NCBI GenBank assembly: GCA_963824095.1
Contig: CAWGNS010000009.1
Location: 124,001 to 188,000, forward strand
Direction: 5' to 3'
From: JBBDWJ01 sp963824095
GTDB taxonomy: Bacteria; Acidobacteriota; Terriglobia; Bryobacterales; UBA6623
Length of the DNA: 64,000 bases
The notes beneath the pieces are model-generated. The model was not told the origin of the DNA. It worked only from the letters and a program-made list of their open reading frames with translations, and did not search any database. Below are positions 35,384 to 44,460 of this stretch, piece after piece. The translations under genes and the position numbers were made by a program. Numbering within the stretch: the first letter of the stretch is position 1; every line of letters begins with the position of its first letter.

Positions 35384-35407
35384 ATGAGTGGTTATACGGC
35401 ATTATGA
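35384..35407 (+). CDS. Seven-codon leader ORF (MSGYTAL) duplicating the start of ygfZ
   Basis: ATG AGT GGT TAT ACG GCA TTA TGA. The stop overlaps the start of the next gene (ATGA). The peptide is identical to the first seven residues of that gene, yet five of the seven codons differ, all synonymously. It may be a coupled leader peptide or a relic of a tandem duplication; expression is unproven. Confidence 0.4.
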   Translation: MSGYTAL

Positions 35408-36342
35408 GCGGCTACACGGCGCTTCACGAATCGGCTGCCTGGCTGGATATTTCCTCGCGTGGACGGGTTGCAGCGCGCGGCGCGGACCGCTTGCGGCTGC
35501 TGCACGCGATTGCCAGCAATGCGGTCGAGGGGCTGGCGCCGGGGCGGGGAACCTACGCCTTTTTTCTGAACGCGCAGGGGCGTATTCAGTCTGACGGCCG
35601 CATCTTCGTGCTCGAAGACCTTGCCTGGATCGACTGCGAGCCCGAAGCAGGGCCGGCCCTGCGCGCGCACATCGACAGCTACATCATCATGGACGACGTG
35701 CAGCTCGAGGACCTGGGCGAATCGACCTTCGCGGCGGCTCTCGAAGGGCCGCGCGCCGACGAGATCGCGATCCAGACCGTGGGCGACGTGCTCCCCGATG
35801 CTGCTTCTTATGCGCACCGCGAGACGGACGGCGTCCGGGTCTTGCGCAGTTCGCTCAGCGGCCAGTCGGGTTTGTGGTTCGTCTGTTCCGCCGAGCGCAA
35901 GGAGCAACTCATCGAGGCGCTGGAGCTGGCGGGCGCCGCGGCGGCCACGGCCGACGACTTCCGGGTCGTGCGCGTCGAAAACCGCCGGCCTCGCTTCGGG
36001 GAAGATTATTCCAACTCCAACATCCCGCAAGAGACCGGCCTAATGCAGGCGGTGTCTTTTTCGAAGGGTTGCTACCTGGGCCAGGAGATCGTCGAGCGCG
36101 TCCGAGCCCGGGGGCAGGTCAACAAACTGCTGGTGGGCCTGGAACTCGACGCCGCGGAGCCGCCCGCAGCCGGCACGGCGGTCGAACACGCGGGCCATGA
36201 GGTCGGCCGGCTTACGAGCGCGGTGTTCTCGCCGCGCCGGGGCAAGGTTGCGGCGTTCGCCATCCTGCGCCGCGAGGCGGCCGCGCCGGGCGCGGAGGTC
36301 ACGGCCGGCGGGTTTGCGGGACGCGTCTTGCCGCTGGGCTGA
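35404..36342 (+). CDS. ygfZ: Folate-binding protein YgfZ (GcvT-like, iron-sulfur protein repair/assembly)
   Basis: 312 residues from the ATG at 35404; an upstream in-frame start would read through a family F repeat, so I reject it. YgfZ uses tetrahydrofolate to support maturation or repair of certain iron-sulfur enzymes such as MiaB. The signature K-G-C-Y-x-G-Q-E appears as KGCYLGQEIVERVRARGQVNK, with its conserved cysteine. The N-terminal RVAARGADRLRLLHAIASN and the aminomethyltransferase-like RPRFGEDYSNSNIPQETGL are typical. The start is coupled to a mini-ORF encoding the same first seven residues. Confidence 0.93.
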   Translation: MSGYTALHESAAWLDISSRGRVAARGADRLRLLHAIASNAVEGLAPGRGTYAFFLNAQGRIQSDGRIFVLEDLAWIDCEPEAGPALRAHIDSYIIMDDVQLEDLGESTFAAALEGPRADEIAIQTVGDVLPDAASYAHRETDGVRVLRSSLSGQSGLWFVCSAERKEQLIEALELAGAAAATADDFRVVRVENRRPRFGEDYSNSNIPQETGLMQAVSFSKGCYLGQEIVERVRARGQVNKLLVGLELDAAEPPAAGTAVEHAGHEVGRLTSAVFSPRRGKVAAFAILRREAAAPGAEVTAGGFAGRVLPLG

Positions 36343-36665
36343 ATCCTCCGGCGACACTCCGTCGGCCGCCGAGGCCCGCCGGATACCCGAAATCGGCCAG
36401 CTCCGTCCTTTCCCAAAAACCAAGCCTGTGGCAAACTAGACTAGACCGTTTCCGGGCCAAGCGAGTATCATCAGGCTTTGCCGGAACGGCCGGGTTGCCG
36501 TTCCTCAACCGGAATGCGCGACAGAGCCGATCGGCGGGACTCGAGGGTGGACCTCGGTTGGCTACAGGCGCCAGGCAAGCCTGGGCCGATTTGTCCGCCG
36601 AAGACGCTTTCGCCGCAGGCCGCCCAGCCGCAAGCGGGTACGTCGCGAAGGACCAAGAGCTTGTC
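36343..36665. other. Intergenic region before the PP2C gene
   Basis: Holds a hairpin, GGAACGGC (36483-36490) with GCCGTTCC (36497-36504), six-base loop, no T-tract. Nothing else recognised. Confidence 0.5.
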
Positions 36666-37427
36666 ATGATCAGGGCCTACGGAATGTCTCATGTCGGCAT
36701 GGTGCGTTCCAATAATGAAGACAGCTTCGCGACGGTGCCCGAACTCGGTCTGTTCATCGTGGCCGACGGCATGGGGGGCGCCAAAGCCGGAGAGAAGGCC
36801 TCGCGGATCGCGGTCGAGACCGTAGTCGCCGAGATGCGCCGCGCCGGACCCAGCGCAACCCCGGAAATGCTGGCCGAAGCCGTCCATCTGGCCAACCAGA
36901 ACATCCGCTGGGAGGCCGAGCAGAACCCCCAGGATTCGGGCATGGGCACGACCATCGTCGCGGCCCTGGTGCGCGAGCCGATCGCGCATATCGTCAACGT
37001 CGGCGACAGCCGCGGCTACCTGCGTACCGGCGGCGAGCTCTACTGCATCACTTCCGACAATTCCTGGGTCAACGAGGTCGGCCGCGGGCTGGGCCTTAGC
37101 GAAGAGCAGTTGCGTTCGCACCCCTACCGCAACGTGCTGACCAAGGCGGTGGGCGCCGAGGAAAGCATCGAAGTGGCGGTTGAAGAAATCGAGCTGGTGC
37201 CGGGCGACGTGCTGTTGTTGTGCTCCGACGGATTGCATGGCGTGGCGGGTGAAAGCGCCCTGTTCGACGTGCTGTCGCGCGAAGACACGCTGCGGCGCAA
37301 ATGCGAGGCGCTGATCACCGCGGCGCTCGATCACGGGGCTCCCGACAACGTGACGGCGGTGCTGGTGGAGGCCTTCGAGCCGGCGGAGGAAGAGATGAAC
37401 GGCTCGGCAGCGTCCTCGGCGGGCTGA
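36666..37427 (+). CDS. PP2C-family serine/threonine phosphatase (Stp1/PrpC-like)
   Basis: 253 residues from the ATG at 36666 (MIRAYGMSHVGMVRSNNEDS). Metal-dependent phosphatase that reverses Ser/Thr phosphorylation by Hanks-type kinases. The metal-binding motifs are intact: NNEDSF, LFIVADGMGG, VGDSRGYLR, LLLCSDGLHGV and APDNVTAVL. The usual partner kinase is not in the window, so the phosphatase probably acts on distant kinases. The gene stands alone between repeat-containing gaps. The C-terminal tail (EEEMNGSAASSAG) is short and without a membrane helix, so it is cytosolic. Confidence 0.93.
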   Translation: MIRAYGMSHVGMVRSNNEDSFATVPELGLFIVADGMGGAKAGEKASRIAVETVVAEMRRAGPSATPEMLAEAVHLANQNIRWEAEQNPQDSGMGTTIVAALVREPIAHIVNVGDSRGYLRTGGELYCITSDNSWVNEVGRGLGLSEEQLRSHPYRNVLTKAVGAEESIEVAVEEIELVPGDVLLLCSDGLHGVAGESALFDVLSREDTLRRKCEALITAALDHGAPDNVTAVLVEAFEPAEEEMNGSAASSAG

Positions 37428-37491
37428 TTTTTTTCGCTGCCCCTCACCACGAAATTCCCCACCATACAAGGATCCTGATTCCCCTCCCATA

Positions 37492-37770
37492 CAAGAACAG
37501 AGCCGCAGGCGTAAGCCGGCGGGCCGAGGCGGCGGGTCAGTCCGGTCATTCCCGGGCAGGTTTTGGTCTTTGCCCTGCTTCGCTGCGGCGGGGCCCTACG
37601 TCCCGACGCATCGGGACGCGGCAAACCTGGGGGTTCGCGCCACGGGTGGATGCTCCGACTTGGGTAAGCCGAAGGTGGATGCGGTTTTTAGGATGTGGGC
37701 TGCGCCGCGGGCTTTGTTGGCGGCTTGGCCCGCTGGCTTACGCCTGCGGCTCTGTTTGCTTGATTCTTGG
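37492..37770. repeat. Palindromic repeat family F, copy 2, enclosing a family D unit
   Basis: ACAGAGCCGCAGGCGTAAGC (from 37497) is complementary to GCTTACGCCTGCGGCTCTGT (37736-37755). Between the arms lies a family D unit (37600-37649, CCCGACGCATCGGGACGCGG ... CACGGGTGG). This accounts for most of the gap 37428-37830. Confidence 0.8.
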
Positions 37771-37830
37771 CTGGGTTGCGGGGATTCCCCTGCTTGACCC
37801 AGCCCGCGAAATGGATTGAGGGGGCTTGGT

Positions 37831-38532
37831 CTAGCGCGGCGTGGGTACGGTTTCCTGGCCGGTGCGTTGTTCGCTCACCACCCAGCCGTCTTGCAGGTTG
37901 ATGATGCGGTCGCTGGAGGCGGCGTTGACTTCGGAGTGGGTCACCTGGATGATGGTCGTGCCTTCGCTGTTGAGCTTCTTGAATAGCTCCATGATCTCTT
38001 TGCCCTGGGCGGTGTGCAGGTTGCCGGTGGGCTCGTCGGCGAGAATCAGCTTCGGATGGGCGATGACGGCGCGGGCGACGGCCACCAACTGCTGCTGGCC
38101 TCCCGAGAGCTGGTTGGGGAACAGGTTCTGCTTGGCGACGATGTTGAAGCGGTCGAGGCAGTCGGCGACCATGCCGGCGCGTTCGCTTGACTTGACGTTG
38201 CGGTAGGAGAGCGGGATGTCGAGGTTTTCGTAGACCGTCAGGTTGTCGAGCAGATGGTAGCTCTGGAACACGAAGCCGATGTACTGGCGGTTGAGCTGCA
38301 CGCGGTCCTTGGGCTTCATCTTGTGTACGGGATGGCCGACGAAATGAAATTCGCCGCCGAACTCGCCGTCGAGCATGCCCAGGATCCCCAGGATGGTCGA
38401 CTTTCCCGCGCCCGACGGCCCCATGATCGTCACGAATTCGCCTTCGCGGATATCGAGCGTGACGCTGCGCAGCACGTAGGTGCGGCCGTAGCCGGTCTCG
38501 TAGAACTTTTCGAGATTGCGTAGTTGGATCAT
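37831..38532 (-). CDS. ABC transporter ATPase, LolD/MacB type, with altered D-loop
   Basis: 233 residues. Energises a MacB/LolCE-like exporter. Walker A is GPSGAGKST (38-46), the Q-loop is in FVFQSYHLLDNL, the signature is LSGGQQQ, Walker B is LILADEP and the switch histidine is in VTHSE. The D-loop, normally NLD, reads NLH. It is the third gene of adaptor-ATPase-ATPase with no permease alongside. The D-loop change suggests an asymmetric ATPase pair with the neighbouring ATPase, or use with orphan permeases elsewhere. Confidence 0.9.
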   Translation of the reverse strand: MIQLRNLEKFYETGYGRTYVLRSVTLDIREGEFVTIMGPSGAGKSTILGILGMLDGEFGGEFHFVGHPVHKMKPKDRVQLNRQYIGFVFQSYHLLDNLTVYENLDIPLSYRNVKSSERAGMVADCLDRFNIVAKQNLFPNQLSGGQQQLVAVARAVIAHPKLILADEPTGNLHTAQGKEIMELFKKLNSEGTTIIQVTHSEVNAASSDRIINLQDGWVVSEQRTGQETVPTPR

Positions 38533-38713
38533 GTTGGTCTCGCGGGAACGACTATCAGGACCGGAGGCCGCGTCAGGCCACTGCGCCGGGCGGCGCCGTT
38601 GCGTTCCGCCAAATCCCCTGGCCCGATTCTAGCGGTACTATCGCCAAGGGGCTTTTCGCGGCCGGGGCGCGGGCGTCGCGCTACGCCCCGCATAAGGCCG
38701 CCGGGCGTCTTTC

Positions 38714-39433
38714 TTAGGCTTCGCCCTCGGGCATCTCGCTTTCGTCGACGATGCGGCCGTCGAACAGGTGGATGTTGCGATCGGCGTATTTGGCGTAGCG
38801 CGGGTCGTGCGTGACCATGCAGATGGTGGCGCCGACGCGGTGCAATTCGCCCAGCAGGTCCATCACCGCTTCGCCGTTTTTGGAGTCCAGGTTTCCGGTC
38901 GGCTCATCGGCCAGCAGGATGGCGGGGTCGCCGACCAGCGCGCGGGCCACCGCGACGCGCTGCTGCTGACCTCCCGAGAGCTGCGAGGGGTAGTGCTTCA
39001 TGCGGTGGGCCATCGCGACGCGCTCCAGGGCGTGCTGCACGCGCTCCTTGCGCTCTTTGCCGGGCATGCCGCGGTAGGTGAGCGGCAGCTCGACGTTTTC
39101 ATAGACGTTGAGGTCGCCGATCAGGTTGAACGCCTGGAAGATGAAGCCGATGTCGCGGTTGCGCACGCGGGCGCGGTCGCTGGCCGACAGATTTTCTACC
39201 GGCTGGCCCTTGAGGTGGTGCTCGCCGCCCGAGGGCGTGTCGAGCAGGCCCAGGATCGACAGCAGTGTCGATTTGCCGCAGCCCGACGGACCGCCGATCG
39301 CCACGTATTCCCCCTTCTTGATCTCCAGATGAATGCCCGCCAGCGCGTGCGTTTCAACCTCATCGGTGTAAAACACTTTGGTTACACCGTTGAGGTGAAT
39401 CATCGCTTCCCCGTTTGTCGTTCCGTTCGTCAT
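38714..39433 (-). CDS. ABC transporter ATPase, LolD/MacB type
   Basis: 239 residues; the conserved part starts at MIHLNGVTKVF, so the ATG at 39403 is an alternative start. Walker A GPSGCGKST, Q-loop FIFQAFNLIGDL, signature LSGGQQQRV, Walker B ILLADEPTGNLD with a normal D-loop, switch VTHDPRY. It lies between the adaptor gene (254 bases upstream) and the second ATPase (181 bases downstream), all on the minus strand. No permease gene belongs to the group. Confidence 0.93.
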   Translation of the reverse strand: MTNGTTNGEAMIHLNGVTKVFYTDEVETHALAGIHLEIKKGEYVAIGGPSGCGKSTLLSILGLLDTPSGGEHHLKGQPVENLSASDRARVRNRDIGFIFQAFNLIGDLNVYENVELPLTYRGMPGKERKERVQHALERVAMAHRMKHYPSQLSGGQQQRVAVARALVGDPAILLADEPTGNLDSKNGEAVMDLLGELHRVGATICMVTHDPRYAKYADRNIHLFDGRIVDESEMPEGEA

Positions 39434-39687
39434 GGTCTCTTCCTCGAAAATAGGTTCCGGTATTGTCGTTGCGAGCGGGACTTGCCGGTCGTTACCCGCC
39501 TTTTACGTGCTTTGGACGCGCCAGCGGCGAAGCCGATAGCCGCCGGCCGCTTTTTCCCTGGCCGAGGGCGCTTTCCCGGTCCGCGCGCCGACCGAATCGT
39601 TTGCCCGGCCGCCGCCGCGGCCTCCCCCCGGGGGCGCGTACCCAGCGGCAGGTCCGCTCCCTGCCGACTACATACGTCGCGGGCGGT

Positions 39688-40947
39688 CTAACGGTTCAAT
39701 CGAATCCGATCGTAATTGTCCCAGGCCGACATATCCGACAGAATTACCTTGTCGCCTTCCTGCAGGCCATTGCGAATCTCGAAGTAATTGACCGATCCTT
39801 TGCCCAGCTCGACCTGGGTTCGGACCGCATATTCTCCGCCGGGCTGGATCTTGAACAGCGAAATGGTGCTCTCGGGCTGGCCGTAAACAGGCCGGCCGAC
39901 ATAGAGTACGTTGTCGAGCCGTTCGAGTTCAATGGTGCCGTCGACGCTCAGGTCGGGGCGCGCGCCGCGGGGCAGTTCGCCGTCGAGCTGCACGTCGACG
40001 GTAACGGTACCCTCGGTGGAGGCCGGGTCGATGCGCATGACGGTGCCTGGGATGATACCGTTGCGGGTGTCAATCTCGGCGTGCTGGCCGAACTGCACGT
40101 CGCGCACCTGGGTTTCAGGGATCCTCAGGGCGGCTTTGAGCCGTCGGGGGTCGGAGACGCGGGCCAGCACCGTTCCGGCCGTCACGAGTTGGCCGACCTC
40201 GACCTCCAACTGCTGCAGCACGCCCGAGATCCCGGCGCGGACCTTCAGGTCGTCGAATTCCTGTTTGCGCAAATCGTAGAGCGCTTGGGACTGCTCGATC
40301 TTGGCGCGCTGCGTCGCCAACTGCGCTTCGACCGATTTTCCGCGGATGTCAAGCCGCTCGGCCTCGAGTTTCAGGCGGATTCCCAACTGCTGCGCGGTGA
40401 CCCGCGACTTGGCCAGAGTGAGCTGGTCGAGCAGTCCCGCTTTGGCCAACTGCTCGTCGGCCTGGAGCTGCGCCTTGGCCTGCTCGTAGTCGGATTCGAC
40501 CTGCGCTTTCACCGATTCCTGGTCGAGGCGCTCGGTCTCCAGACGAGCGCGAATCGCCTCGAAATCGGCCCGGTCAGCCTTGAGCTGCGTCTCGACGTTG
40601 AAGACTTCCTGCTCGAGCTGCGGGCTGCTCATTTCCAGCAGAATCGTGTCGGCCTGGACCTCCGAGCCGGGCAGTAGCAGCCGCTTCACCACGCGGCCCT
40701 CGCGCTTGGCGGGGATGAAGACGATGCTTTCCGGGACCAGGGTGCCCAGCCCGCGGACCGAACGCATCATCGGACCGCGCTTGACCGTATCGGGGAATAC
40801 GGTTCCCATCTCGACCGTCGGCGCCGCCGGCTCCAGCCGCGACAGGCCATAGGTCACCGCGGCGATCGCCGCCAGCCCGATCACCGAGTAGATGATCCGT
40901 TTGATGCGGCGCTTGCGGGCGAAATCTTTGCGCTGAATATCGGGCAA
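39688..40947 (-). CDS. Periplasmic adaptor (HlyD/MacA-like) of an ABC efflux system
   Basis: 419 residues. A single N-terminal anchor helix (IIYSVIGLAAIAAVTYGL), a lipoyl-like part (GTLVPESIVFIPAKREGRVV), a long coiled-coil hairpin (about residues 105-235, with ETQLKADRADFEAIRARLET), the returning half (DLKVRAGISGVLQQLEVEVG), and a beta-barrel/proximal domain (LRIPETQVRDVQFGQHAEID). This links an inner-membrane permease to an outer-membrane exit channel. It heads the adaptor-ATPase-ATPase operon behind a possible sigma54 promoter. The permease must be encoded elsewhere. Confidence 0.92.
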   Translation of the reverse strand: MPDIQRKDFARKRRIKRIIYSVIGLAAIAAVTYGLSRLEPAAPTVEMGTVFPDTVKRGPMMRSVRGLGTLVPESIVFIPAKREGRVVKRLLLPGSEVQADTILLEMSSPQLEQEVFNVETQLKADRADFEAIRARLETERLDQESVKAQVESDYEQAKAQLQADEQLAKAGLLDQLTLAKSRVTAQQLGIRLKLEAERLDIRGKSVEAQLATQRAKIEQSQALYDLRKQEFDDLKVRAGISGVLQQLEVEVGQLVTAGTVLARVSDPRRLKAALRIPETQVRDVQFGQHAEIDTRNGIIPGTVMRIDPASTEGTVTVDVQLDGELPRGARPDLSVDGTIELERLDNVLYVGRPVYGQPESTISLFKIQPGGEYAVRTQVELGKGSVNYFEIRNGLQEGDKVILSDMSAWDNYDRIRLNR

Positions 40948-41043
40948 CTCAAAACTCCTGAGCGGGAAAAGGTCTTACCCGCTGATGTCGCGTCTGCGCC
41001 GCGGCTGCGTCCCTTGTGCGGCGTAGCGTGACAGCCCTGCTTG

Positions 41044-41059
41044 TGCAGGCGGGGGGCCA
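41044..41059 (-). promoter_or_regulatory. Candidate sigma54 promoter of the efflux operon
   Basis: On the minus strand TGGCCCCCCGCCTGCA has the GG-N10-GC spacing of a -24/-12 promoter, with TGGC and TGCA matching the consensus ends. It lies about 97 bases before the adaptor start. A sigma54 activator gene of NtrC type is a few kb upstream in the same direction. Confidence 0.35.
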
Positions 41060-41203
41060 TTTGGTCTGGCCGGTTTAACTTACTGAAAACAAGCCGAAAA
41101 AGGCACCTCGGGTGACATTCGGGCGATATCGCCGTCCGATTTTGGGACGATACCATTTCACCTGTGGGACCGTAGACGCCGACACTTCCATCCTACAGCC
41201 GAC

Positions 41204-41350
41204 TGTAGCGCAGGGCTGAAGCTTTTCCAGACCTGCGGCATGATTTCGGCTGGAGAGAAGAGGGCAAGATCGGGGACATCTTCCTTGCGGTTCGGTCCAG
41301 CGTCCCAAAAAGCCGCAGGTCTGGGAAATGCACCCAGCCCTGCGCTACGG
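41204..41350. repeat. Palindromic repeat family B, copy 3
   Basis: GTAGCGCAGGGCTG at the left, CAGCCCTGCGCTACGG at the right; inner arms TTTTCCAGACCTGCGGC and GCCGCAGGTCTGGGAAA. It nearly touches the end of the sensor kinase gene. With the sigma54 candidate it accounts for the gap 40948-41381. Confidence 0.8.
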
Positions 41351-41381
41351 GGCGGCGTGCGGCCCCCGGGTTGGCGGCAGC

Positions 41382-42711
41382 CTACGCCGCGGTTTCCAGC
41401 GGCAGGCGCAGCTTGGCGATGCAGCCTTGCGGGCCCTGGCGGTTTTCCAGCGTCAGGCTTCCGCCGTGGTTTTCGGTGATCTTGCGGCAGAGCACCAGGC
41501 CGATCCCCGAGCCGCCGGGCTTGGTCGTGAAAAAGGGGACGAACAGGTTGGCTTCGCTCGACAGGCCGGGGCCGTCGTCTTCGACCCAGACTTCCAGATG
41601 GCGCTTGTTCCGGCTCCAGCCCACGCGGACTCCGCCGCCGGTTTCGCCGGCCGCGTCGGCGGCGTTGCGGATCAGATTGATCAGCAGTTGCTCGAGCTGG
41701 TCGCCGTCGGCCTGCACGTTCAACTCGGGACCGGCGTCGATGTGCACCGGCATGCGGGTTTCGAGTCCGGCGGCCCGCTGCACCCATTCGGAGACGTTGA
41801 CCGTCGCCAGGGTCGGCTCGGGCAACTTGGCGAGGCGGGCATAGGCGCTCATGAAGCGGCTGAGCGAATCGGCGCGCGAGGCGATCACCGAAAGGCCCTG
41901 CTGCATATCGTCCTGCCAGTCGTCGGTTTTGGGGCGCGAGAGCAGGCTGGCGAGGCTGGCGGCGATGGACTTGATGGGAGCCAGCGAGTTGTTCAGCTCG
42001 TGGCCGATGACGCGCACGAGGCGCTGCCAGGCTTTGAGTTCCTCTTCGCGCAGCTCGCGGGTGAGGTCGGAGATGACCAGCAGGGTGTGGCGTACGCCGT
42101 GCTCGCGAAACGAGCTGCGGCGGACGCTCCAACGGCCGGCGCCGCCGGGGAAGGTCATCTCCATGGTGCGGCTGCGTCCTCGTGTGAAGCAGTCGGCGAG
42201 CCCGATTTCGTCTGCCCCATGGCCCACCAGCCGCTCGGCGGGCTTGGCCAGCAGGCGGGCGCCGGCACGGTTCACCAGTTGCAGCCGCTGCTCCTGGTCG
42301 AAGGCGAATACGGCGACGTCGATCTGCTCCATGACGGTGCGCAGCAAGCGTGGCGGCCTCGATGGCGTCGAGGCGCTGCTCGCGCAGCATGCGGCTCATC
42401 GAGTTGATTTCGTACATCACCTCGCCCAGCGCGTCGCGCGAGGCGCGCGCCCGCAGCGAGTAGTCGCCCTCGCGCAGGGCGGCCAGCAGGTTCGACAAAG
42501 TGCGCAGCGGATAGACGACGCGCTCGCGCAGCGCGAAGGCGAAGCCCAGCCAGAAGCCGAGGATCAGCACCGACAGAGTCCACTGGACCTTGGGCGTATA
42601 GTCGCCGCTCCACAGAAAGATCATCGCGATCAGCACGGCGGGCAGACCGCCGGCGAGGGCGTAGAGCAGCACGCGCCGTTCGTGGGGCATGGGGCGCTTG
42701 GGTTGGGTCAA
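41382..42711 (-). CDS. NtrY-like sensor histidine kinase, frameshifted as given
   Basis: Membrane sensor kinase partner of the NtrC-type regulator encoded just upstream. The first 122 codons (42711 to about 42347) give two membrane helices (LYALAGGLPAVLIAMIFLW, WTLSVLILGFWLGFAFAL) and a HAMP domain. The rest continues in another frame from about 42346: PAS domain, H-box with phospho-accepting His in VIGHELNNSLAPIKSI, and ATPase domain (NLIRNAADAAGE, DDGPGL, GSGIGLVL). Removing one base in the sequence around 42346 joins the two into one chain of about 442 residues. Either a sequencing error or a recent mutation that would inactivate the kinase. Confidence 0.85.
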
Positions 42712-42730
42712 GGGTTTTCCAGCCGTTCGC

Positions 42731-42780
42731 TGTGGCGCGGGCCTCGGGCCGGCGGCGTCGACCTAGGGTCGACGTTCGCA
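42731..42780. repeat. Palindromic repeat family E, copy 3
   Basis: TGTGGCGCGGGCCTCGGGCC followed by GTCGACC-TAG-GGTCGAC (42757-42773), a 7-bp stem hairpin. A family H unit lies close by. Confidence 0.65.
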
Positions 42781-42841
42781 TGGGCCGGCCGCAAGGTATG
42801 TGACTGTCGTTTCCGAGCCTGTGCGTTTGGGCTGCTTGCTT

Positions 42842-42862
42842 GGGCAGGCCGGAGCCCTGCCC
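42842..42862. repeat. Palindromic repeat family H, non-coding copy
   Basis: GGGCAGGCCGGAGCCCTGCC is the reverse complement of the unit inside the TPR gene at 15419-15439. Confidence 0.7.
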
Positions 42863-42878
42863 CACTGGATCGCTCTAC

Positions 42879-44234
42879 TCACAGGCCATGCTTCTGGAGC
42901 CGGCGGTACATGGCGCTGCGGCTCAGACCGAGCGCTTTGGCGGCTTCGGTGACGTTGCCGTCGTTTTTCTCGAGTGCTTTTTTGATCAGGAAGCGCTCGA
43001 CGTCGTCCAGGCTCATGTCTTCGATGCGGCCGGCGCCGTCGCGGCGGGCCTGCAAGCCGAGATCCGCCGAGGTAAGCTGGTCGCCTTTGGCCATCAGGAC
43101 GGCGCGCTGCAACGCATGGTCGAGCTCGCGCACGTTACCGGGCCAGGGGTGGTCCAGGATGGCCTGCAGGGCGCCGTGGTCGAAGCCGCCGGTCTCTTTG
43201 CGGTAGCGCCGCGCATAGCGCTGCAGAAAATGATTCGCCAGCAGCGGAATGTCTTCCTTGCGCTGCCGCAGCGGCGGCAGATGGATCTCCACTGTGTTGA
43301 GGCGAAACAGCAGGTCCTCGCGAAAGCGCCCTTCGTCGACCTCGCGGCGCACGTCGGCGTTGGTGGCCGAAACGATACGTACGCTGACCTGGCGCGATTT
43401 CGACGAGCCGACGCGCTCGACCTCGCCGGTTTCGATCACGCGCAGCAGCCGCGACTGCTGGTTCATGCTGATGTTGGCGATTTCGTCGAGAAACAGCGTG
43501 CCGCCGTTGGCCAGCTCAAAACGCCCGATGCGGTCGGTGTTGGCGCCGGTGAACGAGCCCTTGATGTGGCCGAACATCTCGCTCTCGAAAACGCCCTCGA
43601 CCAGGCCGCCGACGTTGACCGACACCAGGGGCTTCGCGGCGCGCGGCGAAATGGCGTGCAGCGTCTGCGCCACGACTTCCTTGCCGGTGCCGTGCTCGCC
43701 GGTGATCAGCACATTGGCGTCGGAGGGCCCGACGCGCGAAATCATTTCGAGGATCGGCCGCATCACGGGCGAATCAGCGATCAGCTTCGGCAGCCCCTCG
43801 CCGCGCAGCAGCTCGTTTTCGGCTTCGAGGTGCTCGCTCTGGCGCAGCGCCCGAGCCAGTTCGACCTGCGTGCGAACGATGGCCAGCAGCCGCGCATTGT
43901 CCCAGGGCTTCTGGACGAAATCACGCGCGCCGCGGCGCATCGCCTCGACGGCCACCTCGACGCTGCCCCAAGCGGTCATCACGACGACCGGCAGGGTGCT
44001 GTCCACCGCCTGGATCTGCGAGAGCAGGTCGAGGCCCTCTTTGCCCGAGGTGGTGTCGCGGGTGTAGTTGAGGTCCATCAACAGCGCGTCGAAGTCGTCC
44101 TCTTCGAGGGCTTTGAGAACGCCGGCCGGCGAGGTGACGGTTTCGGTGAGGAAGCCCTCGCCCTTGAGCAGCAGCCGCAGGGCGGTGAGGACGTCGGGCT
44201 GGTCGTCGGCGACGAGTAGTTTGGGTTTCTGCAT
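42879..44234 (-). CDS. NtrC-family sigma54-dependent response regulator
   Basis: 451 residues. Receiver domain with phospho-acceptor Asp54 (LLMDLNY), AAA+ activator domain with Walker A GEHGTGKE (179-186), the sigma54-contacting loop GSFTGA (226-231) and Walker B GTLFLDEI (Asp250), then a Fis-type helix-turn-helix (NVTEAAKALGLSRSAMYRRL). GAGAAGGA lies just before the start. It should drive sigma54 promoters when phosphorylated by the adjacent kinase. The order regulator, kinase, efflux operon on one strand suggests that it controls the efflux genes; this type of pair beside MacB-like exporters is common in Acidobacteria. Confidence 0.95.
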   Translation of the reverse strand: MQKPKLLVADDQPDVLTALRLLLKGEGFLTETVTSPAGVLKALEEDDFDALLMDLNYTRDTTSGKEGLDLLSQIQAVDSTLPVVVMTAWGSVEVAVEAMRRGARDFVQKPWDNARLLAIVRTQVELARALRQSEHLEAENELLRGEGLPKLIADSPVMRPILEMISRVGPSDANVLITGEHGTGKEVVAQTLHAISPRAAKPLVSVNVGGLVEGVFESEMFGHIKGSFTGANTDRIGRFELANGGTLFLDEIANISMNQQSRLLRVIETGEVERVGSSKSRQVSVRIVSATNADVRREVDEGRFREDLLFRLNTVEIHLPPLRQRKEDIPLLANHFLQRYARRYRKETGGFDHGALQAILDHPWPGNVRELDHALQRAVLMAKGDQLTSADLGLQARRDGAGRIEDMSLDDVERFLIKKALEKNDGNVTEAAKALGLSRSAMYRRLQKHGL

Positions 44235-44460
44235 TCCTTCTCTCGGACCCTGGGGCCGGGGCGGTCTAGAGAACGCAATCCGGGGGCCGCACCCCAGTCA
44301 CACCGCCTAACGTATTGTAACTCTTTGGTTTTCAGTGGATTCCTGGATCAAGGCTGTGGCTGTGGAGTGTCCGCTTTTGGGACGATGGCGGTCCCAACTC
44401 TGCGACGAGGGTTCTGGAATGGCGGTTGTGGCAATGAGCATCGGCTGCAGAGGCGGAGAT

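Noticed and set aside
35242..35403. Upstream in-frame start extending ygfZ by 54 residues
   Set aside because: The extension translates a family F repeat (AYARGSEW) and precedes the conserved N-terminus.
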